Shown: in pieces, positions 45,280-55,589 of the stretch
How positions within the stretch are numbered: the first letter of the stretch is position 1
How the letters are laid out: each line of letters begins with the position of its first letter
Assembly (NCBI GenBank): GCA_963668325.1
Contig: OY764222.1
Span: 1,178,001 to 1,242,000 of the forward strand
Length of the DNA: 64,000 bases
Reading direction: 5' to 3'
Source: MPNP01 sp963668325
GTDB lineage: Bacteria; Pseudomonadota; Alphaproteobacteria; Rhodobacterales; Rhodobacteraceae
Position numbers and translations under genes: made by a program
The notes under the pieces: model-generated
The model's input: only the letters and a program-made list of their open reading frames with translations
What the model was told of the DNA's origin: nothing
The model's database searches: none

Positions 45280-45820
45280 TTCTAATATTCTATTTTAGGT
45301 TATGGACAAATAATGTGATGATTTGCGACCCGTAATTGAAAAAATGTTTTCTTCACTTCCAGGAAGTTTACCCAACACTAGCAATTTAATAGTTTTGAGA
45401 GGAGCTTTTGATTTTTCTATAACCTTTTTACCAAGGCAAGGGGAAGGAAGGGAAAAATTTCTAAATCTGTGTTGCCGTATGTTAATGATATTAACCCTCC
45501 CTGATATCAGGCTCATAATTCATTTAAGAGAATTTGGGCCCACATGTACCTAAAGACACAAGCATCTGTATTTCGTGCCAGGCTTGCAAATCCCAGAAAA
45601 TTGTTTCTCAACATGTGCCCGTTTTTACTTGAACAATAATCAATCCTTGGAATTTATTGAGTGAAGTGGAAAAGCTCAATCATTCTTAGTGTCCGACTAA
45701 TTCATACATTTTATTCCCGTGAATGTTTTTAAACCTGCTGGTTTAGAACCCCATTCTTTTCTAGTTACTATTCAAAAACGCACGCTTGCCGTGCTGGTTC
45801 TGGCTTTCTAGTTACATCAT
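45280..45820. other. Boundary spacer between the defence patch and ilvD
   Basis: 541 bp without a supported gene. AGTGTCCGACTAATTCAT at 45688 resembles the outer end of the ISNCY-type element and may be a solo transposon end. A 76-codon plus-strand frame has no protein-like features. Confidence 0.45.
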
Positions 45821-47545
45821 TTACAAGTCCATGTAGACATGCGATTCTTCCTTTGCTCCGGGTTGGGTAACGGCACCATTGCGAGTTGAACCTACGAGCT
45901 GGGCATATTTCCAAAGAGCCCCTGAGCTGTAAATGGTTTTCCTTGGACCTTCCCATGAAGCTTTGCGCTGTGCCAATTCTTCATCAGTAAGATCAACGTC
46001 CAGAACTCCCTTGAGGGCATCAATGGTAATGATGTCGCCATTCTTCAGCAGGGCAATGGGGCCGCAATGGGCCGATTCCGGCCCGATGTGACCAATACAA
46101 AAGCCTCTTGTTGCGCCTGAAAATCTACCATCAGTTATCAAGGCCACTTTCTTACCCATGCCTTGACCGGAAAGAGCTGCCGTGGTGGATAACATTTCTC
46201 GCATGCCAGGTCCACCGGCAGGTCCTTCGTTCCGAATGACAATAACATCACCTTCCTTGTATTCACGTTTCTTCACCGCCTCAAAGGCATCCTCTTCACA
46301 TTCAAAGACATTGGCCGGACCGGAAAACACAATCTGGTCCCTCTCCATCCCGGCGATCTTCACGATAGCACCATCGGGTGCAAGATTACCGCTAAGACCA
46401 ACAACTCCGCCCGTTTCGGATAGCGGGGTTGCGGCCGGGTATATCACTCGACCATCGGCTTCTCTTTCAACCAGGTCAAGTTCTTCCCCAACCGTTTTTC
46501 CTGAGACTACAATGCAATCTTCATGGATCAGGCCTATTTTTCTGAGTTCCTTCATCACGACGGGAACCCCGCCAGCTTCATAGAGATCCTTGGCGACGTA
46601 TTTACCGCCTGGTTTCATATCCACGAAATAAGGTGTACTTTTGAATATTTCACAAACATCAAAGAGATCAAAATAAATGCCTGCTTCGTTGGCAATTGCT
46701 GGCAAGTGAAGTCCTGCGTTGGTGGACCCTCCAGTACAAGCCACAACTCTGGCAGCATTTTCCAGCGATTTGCGGGTAACCACGTCCCTGGCTCGAATAT
46801 TTGCTTCCAACAGACCCATCACCGCCCGCCCGGAAGCTTCACAAAACTGATCCCGACTTTCGTAAGGTGCAGGAGCGCCTGACGAGTTAAAGAGGGCCAG
46901 CCCCAAGGCTTCCGAAACACAGGCCATGGTATTGGCAGTGAACTGACCACCACAAGCACCTGCGGAAGGGCAGGCCACTCGTTCCAATATGGCAAGTTCA
47001 GCATCGGACATATTGCCTGCCTGGTGCCTCCCAACAGCCTCAAACACATCCTGAACAGTAACATCCCTACCATCAAGCCGACCTGGTAAAATGGAACCAC
47101 CGTAGATAAAGACCGATGGACAATTAAGCCGAACCATGGCCATCATCATGCCTGGTAGGGACTTGTCACAACCCGCCAATCCAACAAGAGCATCATAACA
47201 GTGTCCTCGCATGGTCAGTTCAACAGTGTCGGCTATTGCTTCTCGGGAGGCTAGGGAAGAACGCATTCCCTCATGTCCCATGGCTATTCCATCGGTTACG
47301 GTTATGGTTGTAAATTCCCTAGGTGTACCCTGGGCTGATTTTACGCCCAATTTGACAGCCTGCGCTTGCCTGTTGAGGGCAATATTACATGGTGCAGCTT
47401 CATTCCAGCATGTTGCCACACCGACGAATGGTTGATCAATCTCAAGGTCAGTCATACCCATGGCAAAATAATATGATCGGTGCGGAGCTCTTGAAGGCCC
47501 TTGGCTGACATGACGGCTTGGTAGGTTTTGTTTTTTTTCAGACAT
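45821..47545 (-). CDS. ilvD: Dihydroxy-acid dehydratase
   Basis: This 574-residue Fe-S enzyme of valine, leucine and isoleucine synthesis has cysteines in ATCWNEAAPC (46, 53), GLAGCDKSLPGM and VACTGGSTNAGLHLPAIA, plus SGRFSGATRGFCIGH. The length fits the shorter bacterial [2Fe-2S] form. It ends TAA and stands alone. This is a backbone gene marking the end of the accessory region. Confidence 0.96.
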   Translation of the reverse strand: MSEKKQNLPSRHVSQGPSRAPHRSYYFAMGMTDLEIDQPFVGVATCWNEAAPCNIALNRQAQAVKLGVKSAQGTPREFTTITVTDGIAMGHEGMRSSLASREAIADTVELTMRGHCYDALVGLAGCDKSLPGMMMAMVRLNCPSVFIYGGSILPGRLDGRDVTVQDVFEAVGRHQAGNMSDAELAILERVACPSAGACGGQFTANTMACVSEALGLALFNSSGAPAPYESRDQFCEASGRAVMGLLEANIRARDVVTRKSLENAARVVACTGGSTNAGLHLPAIANEAGIYFDLFDVCEIFKSTPYFVDMKPGGKYVAKDLYEAGGVPVVMKELRKIGLIHEDCIVVSGKTVGEELDLVEREADGRVIYPAATPLSETGGVVGLSGNLAPDGAIVKIAGMERDQIVFSGPANVFECEEDAFEAVKKREYKEGDVIVIRNEGPAGGPGMREMLSTTAALSGQGMGKKVALITDGRFSGATRGFCIGHIGPESAHCGPIALLKNGDIITIDALKGVLDVDLTDEELAQRKASWEGPRKTIYSSGALWKYAQLVGSTRNGAVTQPGAKEESHVYMDL

Positions 47546-48150
47546 AGTGTTTATCCTTCTTGATAAGGGAAACTGGCAGTTGGATTTTTACACATAAAAA
47601 ATTGTTTGAATCTTTTGAAAAGACATCAAAGCAGAGTAGTTAACGGATTACTACTAAAAATTGAAGTTACTCCCTACAATTGATAGCAATTTTACTTCAG
47701 GCAACAATCCTTTGAAGGACCTAATTTCCTTCATAGTTTCCAAGGTCTTTCAGAAAGACACTACACAGTCAAACAGAAATAATCTTTCCTTAAAATCTCT
47801 TGTTTGGTTTTAATATGTCAGTACCATATTCGGTTAATACATCGTACAATAAACAATTCTAGATAGGTAAAAAAATCCAAGATCCAACAAATTTTACTCC
47901 TGGGAGTATCAAAGGTTCAACTGATCAAAACACCAAATAATTCCCACTCGTTCCTATTCTGGAACTGGAGTAAAAAGAGGTTATGATTTTTTCATGGATA
48001 GATGGACACGAAGAGAGAGTATCACAAAACTCAACCCTAAACAGTGGGGACTTGGAACAATAGTATTATTTAGGAGGGGTTAATAAAATAAGAGCCCTTA
48101 TTCTTGGATGGATGAATCCAAAAACTAACTTATCTAGAGAAAAAAATGTT
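47546..48150. other. Spacer with the left copy of a 19-bp repeat
   Basis: No supported gene in about 600 bp. It holds the ilvD promoter and the repeat at 47656-47674. Another 88-codon minus-strand frame at 48066-48332 is a shadow of the small Cys-rich gene. Confidence 0.5.
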
Positions 48151-48357
48151 TCAGCTAGTGTGACATTCATTTGAGCAATAAAAGCATCCGTTGACAGTAC
48201 CTGGATGGTATTTTCTTGCTTCTTGTACAGCACTAAAGCAATTTGGATGATCTCCGAGGTTTTCGTAATCATCAGTTGGCCACCAAGAACAGCCCTTTTT
48301 ATGAACCTCATGGTCTCCGTTTGCCTGTGCATTGTTGTTTACTCGATAAATAGCCAT
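48151..48357 (-). CDS. Small Cys/His-rich conserved protein (68 aa)
   Basis: ATG at 48357 with the strong Shine-Dalgarno GGAGGT. The protein runs MAIYRVNNNAQANGDHEVHK, GCSWWPTDDYENLG, then CFSAVQEARKY and CFYCSNECHTS. The NNAQxNGDHEVHxxGC opening and CxxCxxxC end are shared by small proteins scattered through bacteria that I know only as hypothetical. Metal binding is likely. The longer upstream start at 48417 is less convincing. It lies inside the 1-kb segment bounded by direct repeats. Confidence 0.75.
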   Translation of the reverse strand: MAIYRVNNNAQANGDHEVHKKGCSWWPTDDYENLGDHPNCFSAVQEARKYHPGTVNGCFYCSNECHTS

Positions 48358-48665
48358 ATCCACCTCCAAATTTTGATGTTTGCAAAATGCAAATAGGCAA
48401 GTTTTTCCATTTGTCAATTGCGGTTTGATAGATTTTCATATGATAAACTACCGAATTAAACTGTGGATAATTGCTCATTATTATTACCACTTGTAATGGT
48501 TAAAATTTACGCAAGAAAAACACAATGTATGATGTAAGGAAACATTAGTAGCCAACATAAGTATAAATGAAACTTGGCAGTTCCATTTGATAGGATATTT
48601 ATATAAAAATTATAAGAAAATTTTCTATGCCTAAATCAAGAGCTAAAGTGATCCAAAAATTGAAG
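48358..48665. other. Spacer upstream of the small Cys-rich gene
   Basis: AT-rich. It presumably carries the promoter of the small gene. No repeat other than the 19-mer at its right end. Confidence 0.5.
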
Positions 48666-49427
48666 TTACTCCCGCCAAATTCCTCTTTGCTGGAAAATTT
48701 TTTTCATCATTTCAGCTTCATCTGTCATGATGGCATCAATACCAAGGTCCAGGAGTTTTCCCATGGTTTCCTCATCATTTATGGTCCAGGCTTGTACCGG
48801 GAAATCATAGGAATGAGCTTTGTTGATAAAACTACGATCCAGTATGCGAATCCCCTTGTCCCTTAAGGGCGCTTGTACACAATTGGCACCAAAACCACCC
48901 AAGGGGATTCCCCAACTGTTGAATCGCAAGCGAAAGACTTCCCTGGGGCCCATGGAAGTGCATAATTTGGGTCCCGCCTCTTGTCGGAACCAGGCCAATC
49001 TCTGATCCGAAAAGGATCCCACACAAACTCGGTCCCAAACGTCAGTTGTAGACAATATATCGTACAAGGGCTTGACGGCACTGTCTTCTTTTGGATCAAT
49101 TATAAACCTTATGTCCGGCCAAGTTAACAGAACCTCTTCAAAGAGGGGTATGGGCTCCTTGCCCTGTACTCTGATCCTTTTCAGTTCACTCCAGGTCAAG
49201 GTATCAATCCGACCCTCGGTAAAGGCCACTCGCCTTAGATCGGGATCATGAAACGCAACCAGTTTGCCATCAGATGTGGCATGCACATCTGTTTCCAGAC
49301 ATTTGTAACCCAAATCAACCGCAGCCGAAAAAGCGGCCATGGTATTTTCCGGATAGTTTGCCGAATACCCCCGGTGGGCAATAGGCAGAGGTAGGGGATA
49401 ACTCTGGTGCAGTAGAAAAGGATGCAT
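48666..49427 (-). CDS. Glycerophosphodiester phosphodiesterase
   Basis: This 253-residue GDPD barrel has IAHRGYSANYPENTMAAF (catalytic His17-Arg18 region), ETDVHATSDGKLVAFHDPDL (Glu, Asp, His) and PVQAWTINDEETMGKLLDLG near the end. It cleaves deacylated phospholipids to glycerol-3-phosphate and an alcohol. No signal peptide, so cytoplasmic. Divergent from accD. Confidence 0.92.
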   Translation of the reverse strand: MHPFLLHQSYPLPLPIAHRGYSANYPENTMAAFSAAVDLGYKCLETDVHATSDGKLVAFHDPDLRRVAFTEGRIDTLTWSELKRIRVQGKEPIPLFEEVLLTWPDIRFIIDPKEDSAVKPLYDILSTTDVWDRVCVGSFSDQRLAWFRQEAGPKLCTSMGPREVFRLRFNSWGIPLGGFGANCVQAPLRDKGIRILDRSFINKAHSYDFPVQAWTINDEETMGKLLDLGIDAIMTDEAEMMKKIFQQRGIWRE

Positions 49428-49447
49428 TGCAAACTTATTTTGTTACT

Positions 49448-49475
49448 TTGACTGGTAATGGTATTCTTATAAAAT
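49448..49475 (+). promoter_or_regulatory. Candidate promoter of accD
   Basis: TTGACT (49448-49453), 16 bp, TAAAAT (49470-49475), about 40 bp before the accD ATG in the 85-bp divergent spacer. Confidence 0.4.
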
Positions 49476-49512
49476 TGCTATCGTTTGAATTGCAAACAAA
49501 TTTTGGAGAATT

Positions 49513-50430
49513 ATGAACTGGATTTCCAATTATGTCAGGCCCAAGCTAAAGGCCATCCTGGAACGCAAGGATGTTCCAGATCATCTTTGGACAACATGCA
49601 AGAATTGCGGGGTCATGATTAATCATAGAACCATAGTACGTTCATTGAACGTGTGTCCGGATTGTGATTATCACATGACAATTAGTCCCAGGGAAAGATT
49701 TGATACCCTCTTTGATGATAAAATCTACCAACTTCTGGATGTTGATATCCCCAAGGAAGATCCGTTGTCCTTCAAGGATACCAAGAGGTATACCGAGCGG
49801 CTGAAAGCAGCTCAGAAAACGACTGAAGAAAAGGATGCCATGCTTGTTGCCGAAGGGAATATCGGCAAATTGAAAACCATTGTTGCGGCCCAGGATTTCG
49901 ATTTCATGGCTGGGTCCATGGGGATCTACGTCGGAAATGCCATTCTAACCGCCTCTGAGAGATGCCTGAAGGTCAAGGCACCACTGGTTTTGTTTGCCAC
50001 TGCCGGGGGTGCCCGCATGCAGGAAGGCATACTCAGTCTGATGCAAATGCCCCGCTCAACCGTGGGTATCAAACAAATGGCTGATGCTGGATTACCATAC
50101 ATTGTGGTTTTAACCAACCCGACTACAGGAGGAGTGACCGCTTCCTATGCCATGCTGGGAGATATACATATTGCCGAACCCAAGGCCTTGATTGGCTTTG
50201 CCGGACCAAGGGTGATCGAACAGACCATCAAGGAGAAATTGCCGGAGGGCTTCCAGCGCTCAGAATATTTACTGGAACATGGGATGGTTGATATGGTGGT
50301 GCATCGCAAGAAAATGCGGGAAACAATCATGGTCTTGACCAGGCTTCTCATGAAAAAACCACCGGCTATCAGAGGCGAAATCACTTTTGAAAAGAAATCA
50401 GAACCAAAGCAGTCTTCCCAAACTGAATAA
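49513..50430 (+). CDS. accD: Acetyl-CoA carboxylase carboxyltransferase subunit beta
   Basis: This 305-residue protein has the N-terminal zinc finger C-x2-C...C-x2-C (CKNCG and CPDCDYH, about 35-57) and the crotonase-fold core with GARMQEGILSLMQM and TTGGVTASYAMLGD. With AccA it moves the carboxyl group to acetyl-CoA for fatty acid synthesis. GGAG precedes the ATG. The adjoining folC is a common arrangement. Confidence 0.96.
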   Translation: MNWISNYVRPKLKAILERKDVPDHLWTTCKNCGVMINHRTIVRSLNVCPDCDYHMTISPRERFDTLFDDKIYQLLDVDIPKEDPLSFKDTKRYTERLKAAQKTTEEKDAMLVAEGNIGKLKTIVAAQDFDFMAGSMGIYVGNAILTASERCLKVKAPLVLFATAGGARMQEGILSLMQMPRSTVGIKQMADAGLPYIVVLTNPTTGGVTASYAMLGDIHIAEPKALIGFAGPRVIEQTIKEKLPEGFQRSEYLLEHGMVDMVVHRKKMRETIMVLTRLLMKKPPAIRGEITFEKKSEPKQSSQTE

Positions 50431-50478
50431 AATAACCTAAATTATTCTCATTAGCCTGGTTCCTTGGGAGAGTTCCTC

Positions 50479-51753
50479 GTGACTGCATCAACATCTACAG
50501 ATATTTTGCATCGGTTGAAATCACTATACCCGAAAAGTATAGACCTGACCCTCAACCGACCAAAAAGGTTATTGGCCGAACTACAACACCCCGAAAGGCA
50601 ACTTCCTCCTGTCATTCATTTTGCCGGTACCAATGGCAAGGGATCCACCCTAGCCATGGTAAGGGCCGGGTTGGAAGCAGCAGATCAACGCGTTCACAGT
50701 TATATTTCACCGCACCTGACCAAATTCAATGAGAGAATAACCCTGTCCGGCTCAATAATTGAGGAAGATGCTCTGGTTGATGTCCTGTTGGAATGTGAGG
50801 CGGTAAACAAGAAATTGCCCATTTCTCTTTTTGAAATCACCACGGCAGCAGCCTTTCTGGCTTTTTCTCGGACCAATGCCGATTATTTACTGCTGGAAGT
50901 TGGTCTGGGCGGGCGATTGGATGCTACCAATGTGGTAGAAGAACCGGAATTGACCGTTATTACCCCTATTTCACTTGATCATGAGCAGTATCTGGGTACA
51001 ACGCTGGAAAAGATAGCTTTTGAAAAAGCCGGTATTCTGAAACCTGATATTCCTTCCGTTATATCCCGTCAGGTACCAGCAGTCCTGGAGGTGATTCAAA
51101 ATGTTGCAGATCAAAGACACACCCCCCTGTTGATTCAGGATCGTGACTGGTCTGTCATTACTGATGGCAATAATCTGGTATATACAGATGCCAAGGGCCA
51201 ACTGGTCCTTCCCAAACCCAATCTGGTTGGGGAACATCAGACTATCAATGCCGGAACGGCAATTACTGTTCTGCGCTATCTCGGCTTTCAAGAGCCCGAA
51301 ATCAAACGAGCCCTACTTGATGCCAAGTGGCCGGGACGAATGCAAAGATTACAGAAGGGGCCATTGATAGACAACGCCAACGGCTCAGAGGTCTGGCTTG
51401 ATGGTGGGCACAACCCAGCGGCCGGTGAAGCTTTGACTCATACCCTGAATAAAATGTCTTCCAAGAAGACCCGTCTGGTCTGCGGAATGCTTGAAACCAA
51501 GGACATAAAAGGGTTTCTCCGAAACCTGCGACCAGCTGCCGATGAGCTTTATGGCATTGCAATTCCTGGTGAGGAAGCATCTCTGTCCGCTGGCGGGGTC
51601 GCTTCGGTGGCCAGGGAAGTAGGCTTTGCCTCCTTTACTTCGGAAAGTCCACTAACGGCCGTAAAGACGATATCCTCAAGCAACCCAAATTCCCGCATAC
51701 TGGTTTGCGGGTCCCTTTATTTGGCTGGTCAGGTTCTCAAGGAAAACTTTTAG
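50479..51753 (+). CDS. folC: Folylpolyglutamate/dihydrofolate synthase
   Basis: The chosen GTG gives 424 residues. GGGAG lies at the right distance before it, while the upstream TTG at 50464 would place that site inside the gene. The Mur-ligase fold has P-loop HFAGTNGKGST, LLLEVGLGGRLDATN and WLDGGHNPAAGEAL. It adds glutamate to folates. It ends at TAG, showing that TAG is a working terminator in a core gene. Convergent with trxA. Confidence 0.93.
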   Translation: MTASTSTDILHRLKSLYPKSIDLTLNRPKRLLAELQHPERQLPPVIHFAGTNGKGSTLAMVRAGLEAADQRVHSYISPHLTKFNERITLSGSIIEEDALVDVLLECEAVNKKLPISLFEITTAAAFLAFSRTNADYLLLEVGLGGRLDATNVVEEPELTVITPISLDHEQYLGTTLEKIAFEKAGILKPDIPSVISRQVPAVLEVIQNVADQRHTPLLIQDRDWSVITDGNNLVYTDAKGQLVLPKPNLVGEHQTINAGTAITVLRYLGFQEPEIKRALLDAKWPGRMQRLQKGPLIDNANGSEVWLDGGHNPAAGEALTHTLNKMSSKKTRLVCGMLETKDIKGFLRNLRPAADELYGIAIPGEEASLSAGGVASVAREVGFASFTSESPLTAVKTISSSNPNSRILVCGSLYLAGQVLKENF

Positions 51754-51777
51754 ACCAGTTTCCTATAGGTTAAGGAA

Positions 51778-52104
51778 TCAATCCTCGATGGAGCTTGCAA
51801 TCCACTTTTTCAAAGTGGGTTTTGGGTGTGCTCCAGTGAGATTTCCAACCACTTCACCATCCTTGTAAAGAAACAAGGCCGGAATACCCCTGACACCAAG
51901 TTTTGAGGGGGTATCCATATTGGCTTCAATATCAACCTTGGCAATTGTCAAGCTACCATCGTACTCAGCGGCCAATTCCTCCAATACAGGACCGATTAGA
52001 CGGCAGGGGCCACACCATTCGGCCCAGAAATCTACCAGTACCGGGTTTGGAGCATTAATGACATCGGCTTCAAAAGTTTCATCTGATACGTGGATTACGC
52101 TCAT
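51778..52104 (-). CDS. trxA: Thioredoxin
   Basis: 108 residues with the active site WCGPCR (C31, C34) and the cis-proline segment VRGIPALFLYKDGE. It is the general disulfide reductant. Its place after addA is typical of Alphaproteobacteria. Confidence 0.97.
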   Translation of the reverse strand: MSVIHVSDETFEADVINAPNPVLVDFWAEWCGPCRLIGPVLEELAAEYDGSLTIAKVDIEANMDTPSKLGVRGIPALFLYKDGEVVGNLTGAHPKPTLKKWIASSIED

Positions 52105-52127
52105 TATTCCCTCCAGGTTTTGAGCTG

Positions 52128-55100
52128 TTAATTTGTTGGTTGGGGATCTGCCATTGTAGTTGCTCTTTGCAATGCATTCAATGTCAATTCCTCTGGAAGT
52201 TCAATTAATTCCCCCGTTTCTGTCCACAAGATGGCGGTTTTAATTTTTTTCTGAGGATAAATTTTTTCCAGCGATCTGAGATAAGCCCCCATTTGACGCA
52301 ACAATCCTTCTGGTGTCTGGTTTGCGTCTTGAGGGACAAGCCGATTGGTCTTGAAGTCAATGGCCAGGACATGATCATCGGCAATCACCAGACGGTCGAT
52401 GTAACCAAAAATTGGTTTGTTATCCAACTCTGGCACCTCTGCCGTTATGGGTACTTCTTCCAGGGTGGCATTTGAAGATTCAAACAGGAATTTCAAGTTG
52501 GGTTTTTCCAGGATGGCAATACTGTTTGCAATCCATTCCTTGCTGTCTTCGGGCGTAATTTCTGGATACCTTAACGCAAGCAACTGTTCTCCCTTGAGCT
52601 CCCAGTCTTGCTTGGGAAAAGTGGGGAGATGTTCCAACAGGAGATGGATTGCCAACCCTTTCTGAAGAGCTGATTCGCCGCTGACTTCTTTTTGATCATC
52701 TGAAGCCAGTGCCTTGCTGCCTCCGAGATTGGAGGGAGAAAGAGAAACGCTGGCTGGTGTTTCCACTTCAGGTGTCGCACTCACCCAGTTGGGCAAACTG
52801 GCCTCCTCCTTCTTTTCGGTATCTGGTTCCCTGCTGGAATCTGTTGGCCAGTTTCCTGTAATCAACAGGTTTCCAACCGTTTCCTCCATTTTTTCATTTA
52901 AGTCTTCCTGAAAGTCATGAATGGTATCATTGATACAATAATCCATGACCCATTGAACAATTTCATACCAGTCCTTGATATCCTCTATTTTTTCTGGTGA
53001 TTTTCTTTTTTGCACACCACAAATGATCAACCTGGATTCAGCTCTGGTCAAAGCGACATAAAGGAGACGCAGGTATTCTTTCCAATTTTCCTCCTTGATC
53101 AGCTCCGAACCTTCAGCAACAGGTTCGGTATAGTCAGATTTGGTGTTCCAAAGGGGAAATTCTTCCTCATCCGCGGAAAGGATAATATTGTCCGTGGGAC
53201 TTTGCATGGCCCTGGTGTCAGGCAATATGACTATTGGTGATTCCAACCCCTTGGCTCCATGAATGCTCATGACCCTTATTTCGTCCCTTTGCTGTTCCAA
53301 TTGTCGCTTGATATTGACTTCACCAGGTTCCAACCATTCCAGAAACCCTGTCAAAGAAGTGGTGCCGGTATTTTCATACTCCAGAGCCTGGTCCAACAGC
53401 AGGTCCAACGCTTCCGTACTGGCTTCACCCAGGCGAGATACCAACAACTGTCGTCCATTGTAAACGGTCAGGATTGTCTCCAGCAAATCATAGGGTGTTT
53501 CCTGGCCCACCAGGGACAGCAGCTCGGCCAAAACACCATAGGCATTGTTGAACCTCCCAGAGCTGTTTTTGCTTGCCACCAATTCATCCCAGAGGCTACC
53601 GGTTCGGTAATGGGCCAATCGGAAAATATCATCTTCACTGAAGCCAAACAGGGGGGATTTCAAGACAATGGCTAGGGAGAGGTCATCCTTGGGGACAGAC
53701 AGGAACAGCAAGAGAGCAAGGAGGTCCTTGATTGCCAAATCATCTCCCAACTTGATACGGTCAGTTCCAGCAAGGGGAAGTTTTGCTTTTTTCAATTCTC
53801 TGATCAATGCCCGGTAAATTGATCCCCTGCTTTGTACCAGGATTAAAATATCACCTGGTCGAACTGGTCTTGCTTCATCCCCATTGCCGGTGGGAGTAAA
53901 TTCAGACCCAATCATCTTTTTTATTTTGGCAACAAGAAGTTCAGCTAGAATTTCTTCTGGCTTTTGTGGGGGCCGGCTAAAGGTGGGGGAGGACCAATCT
54001 TCTTTTTCAAACCCATCTTTCTTGGGTACCAGCGGCCATAATTCCACCCGTCCCGGAAGGTTGGTCTTGTAGGGTTTATGAGGAATAAATTGGGTATAAA
54101 ACCGCTCGGGAAAAATCTCCATGAACTCATTTACCAACCATAGGATGGCATCAGAGGAACGAAAGGAGAAATTCAGGTCCTCCTCAATGAACCTTCGACC
54201 ACTTGCTTCGAACTTTTCCTTGAAGTAGTTCCGCCTTTCCCGGAATTTTTCCGGTGCTGCTCCCTGAAAACCAAAAATAGACTGCTTTTCATCCCCTACA
54301 GCGAATACTGTCCTGGTCAAATTCCCCCTTTGGCCGGCACCGGCAGTGAATTCCTCAGCCAAAATGGAAACAATCCCCCATTGCTTCTGGTTTACATCCT
54401 GGGCTTCATCAACAAGAATATGATCAATGTCCTCATCAAGCCGATAAAGAATCCACTGGGCAATAGTGGGATTTCTTAAAATATCCATTACCTTGGTCAA
54501 TAAGTCTTCAAAATCCAACCAGGCATTCTTGATTTTGATTTCCTGGTAATCATCAAGAATTCTTCGTGCGAATTGATGTAACAGGAGGGTCTTTTTTGCC
54601 CCTTGATAATGCAACTCGTTTCTTTTGACCAGGGATAATTTCTCGGCAAACGACGCAAGGCCTTCGCGCAAACGTGGGCCAAGTAGTGCTTTGGTGGGTT
54701 TTGTTGGGAACCTGCTTGGGGAGTAAGGATTTTTGGCTGTAGGGCCAGTAAGAAAAATCTTGGTAAGTAGAGACAAGATTACAAAGGGAATACCTGCTTC
54801 CAGGACCTTTTTCAGTTCCAAGCCCTTTTTTTGCTCAGCGGCGGTACCGTCCTCCAGCAGAATAGGGATAAGGGTTTCAATCAACGTCAAATCCTCATCG
54901 GTAACCGTGTTTAGAAAACTATGGTCATCCCATTCCGGGGGGGCTTTAAACCTTTCCCAGATTTCATCCTTGCTTACTTCCTCCGGAAAATGATCCCTTT
55001 TGGCGAATATTTCCTTGGTGAGTTGCTTGAGTTGTTCATAATCCAGATGCTTGGCAAATTGAAAGATCAATTCCTTGTCGGTTTCTTCCAACTGATTCAA

Positions 55101-55589
55101 TAGATCAATCTGGATTTTTGCCGCTTCGCGTTCCCCTATCATCTTGAACTGGGGTGAAACATTGGCTTCCAAGGGGAACTGCCGCAATAGACTGGTGGCA
55201 AACTTATGAAAGGTTTGAATTTTCATACCCCCGGGGGTTTCCAGGGAGCGGGCAAATAGGGTTCGGGCTGAATCAAGTTTTTCGGGTGTAAGCGAGGCTT
55301 CCTCTTCACCAAGGTTAAGTAATTTTTCCTTCAGATCCTCATTGGAGAGCATGGCCCAATCTCCAAGGGTTTCCCCCAGACGATTAAGCATGTTGGTTGC
55401 CGCAGCATTGGTAAAGGTAATACAAAGAATTTTTTGAGGGGATGTGCCGGCAAGTAGTAAACGGACAACCCGATTGGTTAAAACCCGAGTTTTTCCTGAA
55501 CCGGCATTGGCAAGTACCCATGATGATTCATGGGGAAAAGCTGCCTTGACCTGAGGGAGAGTGGCTTCATCAAATCTAGTCTCGTCCAT
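52128..55589 (-). CDS. addA: Double-strand break repair helicase-nuclease AddA
   Basis: This 1153-residue UvrD-like helicase has Walker A NAGSGKTRVLTNR near 29-41, LVDEAQDVN (motif II), AVGDEKQSIFGFQGA (motif III) and VMSIHGAKGLESPIVILPD. The C-terminal nuclease has AIDFKTNR. With AddB it resects broken DNA for RecA. It overlaps addB by 14 bases. Confidence 0.96.
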   Translation of the reverse strand: MDETRFDEATLPQVKAAFPHESSWVLANAGSGKTRVLTNRVVRLLLAGTSPQKILCITFTNAAATNMLNRLGETLGDWAMLSNEDLKEKLLNLGEEEASLTPEKLDSARTLFARSLETPGGMKIQTFHKFATSLLRQFPLEANVSPQFKMIGEREAAKIQIDLLNQLEETDKELIFQFAKHLDYEQLKQLTKEIFAKRDHFPEEVSKDEIWERFKAPPEWDDHSFLNTVTDEDLTLIETLIPILLEDGTAAEQKKGLELKKVLEAGIPFVILSLLTKIFLTGPTAKNPYSPSRFPTKPTKALLGPRLREGLASFAEKLSLVKRNELHYQGAKKTLLLHQFARRILDDYQEIKIKNAWLDFEDLLTKVMDILRNPTIAQWILYRLDEDIDHILVDEAQDVNQKQWGIVSILAEEFTAGAGQRGNLTRTVFAVGDEKQSIFGFQGAAPEKFRERRNYFKEKFEASGRRFIEEDLNFSFRSSDAILWLVNEFMEIFPERFYTQFIPHKPYKTNLPGRVELWPLVPKKDGFEKEDWSSPTFSRPPQKPEEILAELLVAKIKKMIGSEFTPTGNGDEARPVRPGDILILVQSRGSIYRALIRELKKAKLPLAGTDRIKLGDDLAIKDLLALLLFLSVPKDDLSLAIVLKSPLFGFSEDDIFRLAHYRTGSLWDELVASKNSSGRFNNAYGVLAELLSLVGQETPYDLLETILTVYNGRQLLVSRLGEASTEALDLLLDQALEYENTGTTSLTGFLEWLEPGEVNIKRQLEQQRDEIRVMSIHGAKGLESPIVILPDTRAMQSPTDNIILSADEEEFPLWNTKSDYTEPVAEGSELIKEENWKEYLRLLYVALTRAESRLIICGVQKRKSPEKIEDIKDWYEIVQWVMDYCINDTIHDFQEDLNEKMEETVGNLLITGNWPTDSSREPDTEKKEEASLPNWVSATPEVETPASVSLSPSNLGGSKALASDDQKEVSGESALQKGLAIHLLLEHLPTFPKQDWELKGEQLLALRYPEITPEDSKEWIANSIAILEKPNLKFLFESSNATLEEVPITAEVPELDNKPIFGYIDRLVIADDHVLAIDFKTNRLVPQDANQTPEGLLRQMGAYLRSLEKIYPQKKIKTAILWTETGELIELPEELTLNALQRATTMADPQPTN

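Larger units (their letters stand above)
47656..48673. repeat. 19-bp direct repeats bounding a 1-kb segment
   Basis: AAAAATTGAAGTTACTCCC occurs at 47656-47674 and 48655-48673. The right copy includes the stop codon and last codons of the GDPD gene. The segment between holds only the small Cys-rich gene. This looks like an att-type duplication at a gene end or a recombination footprint. Confidence 0.7.

Noticed and set aside
45323..45553. 76-codon plus-strand frame
   Set aside because: No ribosome site, no recognisable domain and biased composition for a non-coding spacer.
50479..51753. Genome-wide reassignment of TAG to an amino acid
   Set aside because: folC and addB end at TAG at the expected protein ends. 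Readthrough of folC would add a foreign tail across trxA.
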